From: Lachancea kluyveri NRRL Y-12651 | Taxonomy: Eukaryota > Ascomycota > Saccharomycetes > Saccharomycetales > Saccharomycetaceae | Direction of reading: 5' to 3' | Length of the DNA stretch: 64,000 nt | Assembly: GCA_000149225.2 (NCBI GenBank) | Contig: CM000689.1 | Coordinates: 310,001 to 374,000 of the forward strand | Shown: positions 47,131 through 61,239 of the stretch, piece by piece | How positions within the stretch are numbered: the first letter of the stretch is position 1 | Layout: each line of letters starts with the position of its first letter | Position numbers and translations under genes: made by a program | Notes under the pieces: generated by a model | Seen by the model: only the letters and a program-made list of their open reading frames with translations | What the model was told of the DNA's origin: nothing | Databases searched by the model: none

Positions 47131-49080
47131 ATGTTACAACACGCTTTGGCAAAGAGCACACGCATACCGCCGCGCCTGGGGACGCTGAGAGCGTACTGTT
47201 CCACGCCCTCGAAAAGGTTAGAACTGCTCCACGCCATCAATAAGCAGAACCATGACGTGCCCCTGCACTCACTCACCGAAATGGTAAGGCAGTACTGGAG
47301 AGAGACTAACGTGAACAGATCCACACGGCCCGTTGACCCCGCGCAAACGCTGCTGAATGACACGCACGCGGGCAGCCTGGTACGGTGCATCGCGAAACAT
47401 TACAAGCACTCCTTTGTGTGCAGGAACCTGCTCAGATGGGAAATGCTGAGAAACTGTCACAGAATCCCGTTGATGAACGAGCTCGTCGTGTTGACTGCAA
47501 AGGCGGCCAACGCCCGGCACGCCCAGCTCGCGACCAAGGAGGACGTGCTGCGATGGTGCATCGCGGACTGTGTTCAAAGAAACGACATCTCCGTGGCGGT
47601 GGACCTGTACGTCTCGTTTTACAGCCACAGCCATGAGCAGACGCTTGACAAGGAATTGGCGTCGTCCATCGTCACTGCATTGGCATTCACAGACCCCAGG
47701 TTCGACCGGCTCCACCTGGCAAAGCTTCTCGAGCTATACAAGCTCTTTTCGACGCACAAGGACAAGCTCGTCATAACGGAGACCCAGGTCGTGCAGATCT
47801 GCAACAAGGCCATCTCGCTGCTCGATGAGCCTATTTTGACCAAGGCCGTGCTCAACAGGGTGCTCAGCGTCTCCGCAGACGACGCCCGCGTCAGGGGCAC
47901 GCGTGTTGCGGCCTCCTACCACCTGATCGACGAGGACTACCGCCGGAACAACGCCGCTGGGGTCTACTACCAGTGGCTGCGGATCAAGGACAGCTACACG
48001 TCGGTCACGAAGCACGACTCTCGGATACTCTTCAAGGTTCTGAGGATATGCACCAAGCACAAGGCCTACAGGTGCGTGTGCCGCGAGCTGGTGTGGAAGC
48101 TGCCGCCGCAGTACTATTGCAACAACGCCCTGCTGCTGCCGTGTGTCATGGACTACGCCACGCGGGTCAAAGATCTCGGTTTGGCGGAGCGGGTGATGGA
48201 GGACATCAACACACACGCGGACCCAAAGACCTACGGTTCCATCGTTCTTTCGCGGCGCGTGCTGTCGACGCTGCTGCGGATGCACCTGGCCTTCAATGAC
48301 TCCGAGGGCGTCGACCGCGTGTTGCAGCAGATCACGCGCCAGCACGGACACCCGTCGCCGGGCGACTACCAGGCTATTGTCTCGCACCTGGTCGGCACGG
48401 CAAGGACCGCCGACCTGCTCAAGGCTGTCAACATGCTGGATGGGATCCCGATGGCTCAAGCACTGCCATCGGTGGCCACCGTCGTGAACAAGATAGTCGA
48501 CAACCAGCGCGGGCGGCCCAGCGAGTCCAACAAGGCCAGCATGAAGCTGTTGGCGACCCTGCTAGACAAGGCGCACCGCGCGGACCCGCTCCACAAGCAC
48601 TCGCTATGGGGCGTCGTGGCGGCAGTGTACATCAAGCACCTGACCCACTACAGGTACGTGCCATGGGCGCGTGTTGACGAGACAACAGTGGCGAAGGTGG
48701 ACTGCCCGGCGGACACGTTGCGGCTGGATGCCGCAAAGCTGTGCTACCTAAACTCCAAACACGTGCACTGGGCAGACACTACGCCAAATCCGTTTGTGTC
48801 GTCCTCTCCGCAAGACGTCCGGCTCAAGATCACACCCGACAACAGACCGGTGGTGCTCAGGACCATTGCGATGAACGCCATCAACGTACAGAGAAAGGAT
48901 ATCTTCCAGTGGTGCTGTGCCGAGCTGTACGCGCACGGCATGCCCGTGGAGGAGCTGGTACTTGACTGGAACATGATGTTGAAACACCAGATCCGCCGCA
49001 GTGAGTTCAAGAACCCGAAGGAGGTCATGGAGGCCCTGGAGCTCGATGGCCTGGACTTTATTTCAAAGGCTCTGCGGTAG
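47131..49080 (+). CDS. CBP1: Mitochondrial COB mRNA stability/translation factor
   Basis: Cbp1 protects the 5' end of cytochrome b mRNA in mitochondria. The 649-residue product starts with a basic presequence (MLQHALAKSTRIPPRLGTLR) with no acidic residues in the first 26. It is composed of helical repeats consistent with PPR-like RNA-binding proteins, without a catalytic domain. Sequence conservation in this family is weak, so the call rests mainly on length (S. cerevisiae Cbp1 is 654) and on the exact neighbourhood PEX2-CBP1-NUC1-LAA1 (YJL210W-YJL209W-YJL208C-YJL207C). The ATG at 47131 is preferred; the frame continues upstream only to a TTG and that part is acidic and unlike a presequence. 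Confidence 0.85.
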   Translation: MLQHALAKSTRIPPRLGTLRAYCSTPSKRLELLHAINKQNHDVPLHSLTEMVRQYWRETNVNRSTRPVDPAQTLLNDTHAGSLVRCIAKHYKHSFVCRNLLRWEMLRNCHRIPLMNELVVLTAKAANARHAQLATKEDVLRWCIADCVQRNDISVAVDLYVSFYSHSHEQTLDKELASSIVTALAFTDPRFDRLHLAKLLELYKLFSTHKDKLVITETQVVQICNKAISLLDEPILTKAVLNRVLSVSADDARVRGTRVAASYHLIDEDYRRNNAAGVYYQWLRIKDSYTSVTKHDSRILFKVLRICTKHKAYRCVCRELVWKLPPQYYCNNALLLPCVMDYATRVKDLGLAERVMEDINTHADPKTYGSIVLSRRVLSTLLRMHLAFNDSEGVDRVLQQITRQHGHPSPGDYQAIVSHLVGTARTADLLKAVNMLDGIPMAQALPSVATVVNKIVDNQRGRPSESNKASMKLLATLLDKAHRADPLHKHSLWGVVAAVYIKHLTHYRYVPWARVDETTVAKVDCPADTLRLDAAKLCYLNSKHVHWADTTPNPFVSSSPQDVRLKITPDNRPVVLRTIAMNAINVQRKDIFQWCCAELYAHGMPVEELVLDWNMMLKHQIRRSEFKNPKEVMEALELDGLDFISKALR

Positions 49081-49498
49081 CGGCCGAGCATTTCGACTTT
49101 CCCTCTCTTTCTCGACCCACCCTTTACCCCGTTTTTGTGCGTATATACAGAGTATTTAACGAAGATCATGAGCATGGCGAGAGACAACATTGTTCCGGCA
49201 GCTGCGAGGTATGCGACCATCGGCCCACAAACCTGCGCTTTACGTGTCTCGTGTAGTGCACTTGCGGATGCAGGGTCCTGAGAAGCGTCAAAGTAGTTTG
49301 GCGCGGCGGAAAGGGCCACAATTTAAGACAATGTAACAGACATATATACACATACATAACAGTTGCAGTTTCTCTGTTCTAAATTATGTATATCTGAGGC
49401 TGGGAGAAAGAGAGAAAAAGACAAAAAAAAAAAAAAAAGAAGGCAACCTGGGCCAAGACAATAAGCACCCGGGCACTGCAAATCGCAGCAGACCGCCC
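49081..49498. other. Intergenic, convergent CBP1/NUC1
   Basis: About 420 bases with an A-run (49422-49438) near the NUC1 end. No gene is supported. Confidence 0.5.
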
Positions 49499-50503
49499 TC
49501 AACCCCTGGGCGCAGGCAACGCAGGAACAGCCTTTGGCGCGGGCAATGCCTTGGTGAAATCTCTGACGACTATCGCACAGTCCACCTCTTTGCACAAGGC
49601 GCGCTTCTTGTGCGTTGGCAACTTTTGCAGCAGCTGTAGCCCAGAACTCCTTTCTAGGGCATCCACAGGAACCTCAAACTCGGTCAGCTTGGTCTCGTTT
49701 GAAATGCGCTCGTTTGGCAAGACGAAGGCGGCAACAGCCACGCCGTCGGTGCCAGGATTGGAATTTGGTGACTCGGCCACCACCAGCTTGAAAAAGTGGG
49801 TGGGCACCGCAATGCTTGGCGGGTTACCGATCACCTCGTAGGTCACTCTAAACTTTCCGTCGACCGGGTCCTTCTTGGGCAGGTACAGAGGACCTGTGAC
49901 GATGCGAACGCTCTGGTACTTCTTCGCCAATGTGCGGCAAAAGTACTCGAGGTGCGCCCAGTAGTCTCTGTTGAACCCGTCGCCCACCTGCGGGCACATG
50001 TTGGTCAGATAAAACGTGTCATCCATGGCTCGTTGCGAGAACTTGGCGTTGGCTGCTGGCGCTTGGTGGCCCCTGTCGTAGCCGGACCTGAAGTAGTCTT
50101 TCAACCTGCCCCGAAATAGCTCGGGGACCTGCTCGTCCTCCTTGAACACGGAGTCTTTTCTGTCGGCGTTTCGCTGGGAGAGGGATGTCGGCGTGATGTG
50201 CTCGACGACCCAGTATGGGTTCCTAGTTCTCCTGTCGTAGCACGACACAAACTCGTCTCTGGTTTGCAAGTCGTGAACTGGTCCAGGGAATCCATACTTG
50301 AAGAAGCCTGCCGGGTTCACGTCGGAACCGACCAGTTGGATCTGGCCGTCCGGGCTGCGCGATGGGACGCCGCTAGCGACCGGCGGTGGCAGAGTACCTG
50401 TAGTGTTGCCGGAGCCCGATGAAGGCTTGCCCCAGAAGAATGAGGCAATGCCAGAGCCGGCACCTAGACCAGCAAGACCGGAGATGGCGTATTTAAAGCT
50501 CAT
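49499..50503 (-). CDS. NUC1: Mitochondrial DNA/RNA nuclease, endonuclease G family
   Basis: Major mitochondrial nuclease of the beta-beta-alpha metal family, acting on DNA and RNA and involved in mtDNA turnover and cell death. The 334-residue product has a hydrophobic N-terminus (AISGLAGLGAGSGIASFFWG) suited to mitochondrial import and membrane anchoring, then the nuclease domain. The domain has YDRGHQAPAANAKFS with the catalytic DRGH at residues 143-146, and the metal-binding Asn region TNMCPQVGDGFNRDYWAHLE. S. cerevisiae Nuc1 has 329 residues. The ATG is first in frame. Confidence 0.96.
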   Translation of the reverse strand: MSFKYAISGLAGLGAGSGIASFFWGKPSSGSGNTTGTLPPPVASGVPSRSPDGQIQLVGSDVNPAGFFKYGFPGPVHDLQTRDEFVSCYDRRTRNPYWVVEHITPTSLSQRNADRKDSVFKEDEQVPELFRGRLKDYFRSGYDRGHQAPAANAKFSQRAMDDTFYLTNMCPQVGDGFNRDYWAHLEYFCRTLAKKYQSVRIVTGPLYLPKKDPVDGKFRVTYEVIGNPPSIAVPTHFFKLVVAESPNSNPGTDGVAVAAFVLPNERISNETKLTEFEVPVDALERSSGLQLLQKLPTHKKRALCKEVDCAIVVRDFTKALPAPKAVPALPAPRG

Positions 50504-50860
50504 TACCTTCTTTTTTTTTTTTTTCTTTCTTTCTTTCTTTATATCTCTAAAAACAAAAGTTGCAGGTTGGAAAGTGGCAGCAGTATTGGCAGTAGTGGTA
50601 GTACTAATTGATAAAGCACTGGTGTGGGACAGAGATTCGTCTTGCTTGTGTATCCCCGGATTGCGGTATACTGTGCTATGTACTATGCTACGTTATGTTG
50701 TTTTGTGTTGTGTTGTGGGCGGGAAAATTTTCACGGCCGCGGTATTACAGCGTTGTCGTGCTGCGAGAGATTTCACCGCGCCAGAGAGGAGGGCAGCAAT
50801 GTGGGGAGCAGCACAGAACAAACAAGCCAAGTCTTCCCAGTCCCAGGTGCGCCAGGGCGC
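50504..50860. other. Intergenic NUC1/LAA1
   Basis: About 360 bases upstream of NUC1 and downstream of LAA1. A T/C-rich tract lies at 50511-50540. A GAAAATTTTC box lies at 50723-50732. Confidence 0.5.
50723..50732. promoter_or_regulatory. AAAATTTT (RRPE-like) box upstream of NUC1
   Basis: GAAAATTTTC about 220 bases upstream of the NUC1 ATG, embedded in GC-rich DNA. Confidence 0.35.
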
Positions 50861-57190
<6,330 letters not shown>

Positions 57191-57390
57191 GATGTTTCTT
57201 GCAAGGAAGGAGTAGACAGATAAGGTGTTTTTGCCAGGCCGTGCAGGTTAGAGTTGCGAGAAATAACATTGTCCATTCCATTTGTCGCCGCGATGGAAAG
57301 AAACAGCGTGTGCCCACCAGCCAAACACCACGCCCTGGCCAGCTTTTCCGTTCACGATGACCGTTGCGTATACATGTGCCAAAAAGAAAA

Positions 57391-57461
57391 TGCGCAAGCC
57401 CGGAATCGAACCGGGGGCCCAACGATGGCAACGTTGGATTTTACCACTAAACCACTTGCGC
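57391..57461 (-). tRNA. tRNA-Gly (anticodon GCC)
   Basis: A 71-base cloverleaf on the - strand: acceptor stem starts GCGCAAG and pairs with CTTGCGC, with A as discriminator base. There is a D-arm with GTGGT, the anticodon GCC at 57427-57429 (loop TTGCCAT), and a T-arm containing GGTTCGATTCC. No intron. Size and sequence are typical of yeast tRNA-Gly(GCC). Confidence 0.97.
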
Positions 57462-59210
57462 TGGTAATTTCTGTGTAGCTATAGACCATATTTTTCGTGT
57501 ACACCACACTGAATGGTCGATGCCCCGGGTCTTTATTGCTCAGACTATTTCTTTGCCGCCGGCCTCTCCCCCTGTCTGTGGTTATAGTACCTCCCTGGTG
57601 GATGCCTCTTTGATGAATCCCTCGACTGTATTGTGCTCGCTCGATACTGCTCCTCTTGTCCCTTTCTCGAGCCAATGGCGGAGATTTGGGGTAGGATGAG
57701 CTGTCTGCGTTTTTTTCCAAATGGCCAAATAAACTCAGCAGCTGGCCCTTTATCGTCATCGGCAGAGCGACCAATTGGCATATGCTGGTCTTCAGTGTGC
57801 AAAATGGGCATGTTTTTGGCTTTGTTGTGCTGTGTTCGTTGCGGTTTGCCGTTTTTGGCGTATTTTGCTGTTTTTGTTTATTATTAGCAAACATACTATG
57901 TAGGCCATCATAGGTTTCGGCCCTCCTGCAGCCGCAGCCACGGCTGCAACTGCGATTGTGCTTTCCAGAAAAACACAACGTTAATCCAGAACCCTTCGAA
58001 TCCGTCGAACCTTGCTTTTCAAAAGGTTTTCTCCCACATTCCTCTGTGAATTGGAAAGAGAGTCTGCATATCCCCTTGTGCGAGGAGTGACCCTCGCTCA
58101 TCTCCTGCCGCCAAAACAATCGCTACGGCAGGAGAAGCTCTCGACTCGTATGCAGGTTGCGAGTATGTGCATGCAACCGTACATATGCACGCGCACGTGC
58201 ATATATATATACCGTCATATAGACAGCGTACTGTTTATCCGTCGGCTGGCACCCTACCCTTTTACGTCCTTGTATTCCCATTTGTACACTCGCTTTTCGT
58301 ATTTGTCTTTTTCTGGAGATGCCACTTCCAACACTCTCTCATTAAAACTTTTCCCCGAACATGAATTGTCACAGCGGGTGTAGCTAATTCCTTAGTTGGG
58401 CTACAGGCTGTATTGAAACGCACCTCGTCAGCAGAGGTAAGGGCAAGAACATGGGACACTCGACACCAAATTGTGCACACTCGTTACACTACATAGTTGG
58501 GCCAGTCGCTTCTGCCGGCGGCAGTGCTACCGGCGGCAGAAGTTGTGCTACTATTTGCAGATGGCAGAGGCGGGCAATCCTTACACACACGTACACGCGC
58601 GGATGTACGCACGTATGCACAGCTACTAAAAAGGTAATAACACTTCTTCTGTACCTGCCTTTGTGTCTCGCATAAACAAAATCTCACTTTTTTGGCCCTG
58701 TAGCTAAACGGATATGCTTTCGAAAACAAGACACAAACACAGGTGCATGATGCCTCGTACTAAAGAAACGCATTTTTTTACCCTTGTAGTGCGTATACAT
58801 ATGCCATTGTATGTCCGCACTCTTGTGTTGCTTCAAAGAACGCCGATCGATGGAATGTTGTCGTTCGTTGGTTCTTTTTTTAATATGTTGCACCAATACC
58901 GTATGAGTTATTTGGGGAGGTCGGGTAGTCAGCAGCATCCCACGCCTTGACAGAAAGGTATAGAATGTCTGTTTCCAAAGCATCACTGCATCTTCGTGTT
59001 CTGGCCATGAACCATGCCAGAATCATCCCCCGAATCGTGCCCCGACTCTCACTGCCTTGAAGTGGTACAACCCGGACCAAGGAACTAGGACAAGTGGAGA
59101 ATCTGTGTAGATTCTGGAGAGGGGTGTACACAGTGTCTTTTTTCTTTTTTTTTTTTTTTCTTTCCACAGGGTTTCATTAGTTTCTAGTCCACCGCCAAAC
59201 CACTCCGCAG
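57462..59210. other. Gene-poor region between tRNA-Gly and the HMG-box gene
   Basis: About 1.75 kb with no gene I can support. The longest open frame (about 250 codons on the - strand, 57352-58119) begins at a non-ATG codon, overlaps the tRNA gene and has no recognised motif. A (AT)n run occurs near 58203-58212. Confidence 0.5.
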
Positions 59211-59351
59211 ATGCTGGTGAAAACACACGCATCTGAAACATATGCAGTATATATTAGCGGCCTGGATAGGCTGCCTCGCGACCTGAAGGATTACTTTGCA
59301 ACCAAACAAATTCCTTTGCAGAGCCGGCAACCTTGTAGTATTACCAAATGA
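59211..59351 (+). CDS. Short ORF (46 codons) overlapping the HMG-box gene start by ATGA
   Basis: An ATG-started frame encoding 46 residues (start MLVKTHASETYAVYISGLDR), stopping at TGA 59349-59351, so its stop overlaps the ATG of the HMG-box gene. The ASETYAVYISGL segment resembles the N-terminal SSTEIYFVECVL of MATa2 in spacing of hydrophobic residues. It may be a regulatory upstream ORF or a remnant of the protein's original N-terminus displaced by a frameshift. The evidence is only this resemblance and position. Confidence 0.35.
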   Translation: MLVKTHASETYAVYISGLDRLPRDLKDYFATKQIPLQSRQPCSITK

Positions 59352-60121
59352 TGCAGTGTTACTGTAAGCGATTGAACAGCGAAAAGCTTGTCAAGAGGCC
59401 TCCCAATGCGTTCATTCTGTTTCGAAAGAGCTTTTCCCAACTGCTGAAGGACGCCAACGTCTTTGACAGAACCTCTCACGCAAACCTGGCCGGTGGCCTG
59501 GATCCCGCCAACTTGGAAAAGTTTGGTGTCCACACTTCTGAAGAGCTCATCCAGACCGTGGGCTCCTGCCTGTCCTATCCCGACTACGAGAGGTTCAAAT
59601 CCATAGAGGTGTCCCGCTGTGTATCACTAAAGTGGAACGCACTGCCAGATAAAACCAAACGGTACTGGTTTGGGCTGGCAAAAAGGGAGAGGGAACTGCA
59701 CCGCCAGAACTTTCCGCAGTATAAATTTAGCCCTGTGCGCAACAAGGTCAATAGACGAGGGTCCACCTCTGCAATCTGCCTCAGAGGCCCGGTGCAGTTC
59801 AAGAATCCCAGACCAAGGAGTCTTTCAGCTGGTTCTGAAGACCCCTCGTGCCTCGAAGAAGCCGCCTTTGAACTGTGCGACTTTTGCAAGCTCAAGATGG
59901 AGCAGGAGCCCCAGGTTACAAGGTCGCAAGGCTGGAACAAGAGGTACTACGTGCTCGAAACAGCAACCATCGACATCGCTGTGCTAAAGAAAAACCTGGG
60001 GGTAACTCAGAAATCATCCATGGAGAGTGTGACTGACCTGTGTAACAGCGTGCTTTGTGAAAAAGCACAGGCAAGGGAGCGGAAAGTAACAAAAAAAAGG
60101 AAAAGAGCCAGCCATATGTAG
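59348..60121 (+). CDS. Divergent HMG-box protein with long helix1-helix2 insertion
   Basis: Putative sequence-specific DNA-binding protein of 257 residues. Residues 16-33 (KRPPNAFILFRKSFSQLL) match helix 1 of a Rox1/MATA-type HMG box. Residues 86-131 (IEVSRCVSLKWNALPDKTKR, YWFGLAKRERELHRQNFPQY, KFSP) match helices 2 and 3. Between them lie about 40 additional residues not found in ordinary HMG boxes. The C-terminal half contains a Cys pair (CDFCKL) and a basic end (KVTKKRKRASHM). Two adjacent ATGs (59348 and 59351) start the frame, with an in-frame stop shortly upstream. It lies alone in the gene-poor end of the window. Rox1-like repressor or MATa2 paralogue are both possible; I cannot decide. 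Confidence 0.75.
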   Translation: MMQCYCKRLNSEKLVKRPPNAFILFRKSFSQLLKDANVFDRTSHANLAGGLDPANLEKFGVHTSEELIQTVGSCLSYPDYERFKSIEVSRCVSLKWNALPDKTKRYWFGLAKRERELHRQNFPQYKFSPVRNKVNRRGSTSAICLRGPVQFKNPRPRSLSAGSEDPSCLEEAAFELCDFCKLKMEQEPQVTRSQGWNKRYYVLETATIDIAVLKKNLGVTQKSSMESVTDLCNSVLCEKAQARERKVTKKRKRASHM

Positions 60122-61239
60122 ACGAAAGTTGTATAATGTGACACTGGAATAAGCTGCCCTCGGGGGTCTTGTTCTTCTGAGGTGGTCTACCGTCTGTCGC
60201 CTTATCAGTAGTTTAATAGGGACATTTTCTTTTCCCGAAAAGTATTCCGGAACTGGGCCTCATCGATCTTGCCCGTGCCTTTGGCAGTGTAGCTGTTGGG
60301 TTATTCTTTACGTGAGCCGACTTGCAGATCTCATAGCCGTTTTTGGCATGCAGTGCGAGAATTGAGACATTCCGGAGCCTTCGCGCCCCGTGCATCTGAA
60401 AAGCAGGATCCTCTTACCGATCCGCAGATCGTATGTAGTGTCCCCGGAGTTCCTCGCAGACATGGCGCACCCACTCACCGCACTGATGTGATCTCTGGGC
60501 GGAAAGAAGCGTGAACATCTGCATGAAATAATCATGTCTGCATGAGTGTACTCTAGTGGGGCTCAACAGAGGTGCGAACCGCTAACCTATAATCATGTCC
60601 CGCGAGCTGCGCGAGGTCCTGGTCTGGATAAACGTACTTCTCATTGTGGCCCCATTGGGTAGTGAGAACAGGTAATCCCTGGACCGCAGCAGCTCCAGCG
60701 TAGATGGCATTTCAGCTCCAAGAAAAACAAAAGTAACAATAAAAACAAGAACAAAATCGGGGCCGGCCCTAAAAACAGAAATAGTAGCACTTTTCTACCG
60801 TCAAGACATCGCCTGTCTCGAAATAGCACAGGGGCAAGACAATGAATGGGTTTCGTCAGAGGCAAGTTTCGTAGGGAATAAACACGACCGCATGCATCAT
60901 AGGTACGAATGAGAATAAGCGAATCCCATTAGTGATCCTCAAGTAAGTTTGCTCGACGGTCGAGGGTAAAGCGCAATATTTTAGATGCCACTTGGCTGGC
61001 TAACCACACAAAGGTCTGGGTAGGAGTGCGAACTCATGCCCAAGCGATTGTGCTCCGCAAGTGGTGTTTGTTATTGCACAAAACAATGCCGATTGCCAGG
61101 TTTTATGGTTTGTGGAAGGCTATAAAACGTAGGCAAAAAAGTCACTTCTTATCCTTGGTAGTCCTCCTCTATTTCCTTTTGAAGTCTTGATAAGATAAAA
61201 ATAACAAAAGAAAACCAATCACTTCGAACCATACTAAAA
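60122..61239. other. Gene-poor region before the adhesin
   Basis: About 1.1 kb with only short frames and no recognised content. It is probably the large promoter of the FLO11-like gene; FLO11 in S. cerevisiae also has an unusually long regulatory region. Nothing specific can be annotated. Confidence 0.45.

Noticed and set aside
57352-58119. 255-codon open frame on the - strand near tRNA-Gly
   Set aside because: It begins with a non-ATG codon, overlaps the tRNA gene at its 3' end and contains no recognisable domain. Probably a chance frame in mixed-composition DNA.
60541-61060. Possible degenerate tRNA-like segments (GTGCGAACC at about 60573 and GTGCGAACT at about 61027)
   Set aside because: No matching acceptor or anticodon stems could be drawn around these T-loop-like strings.
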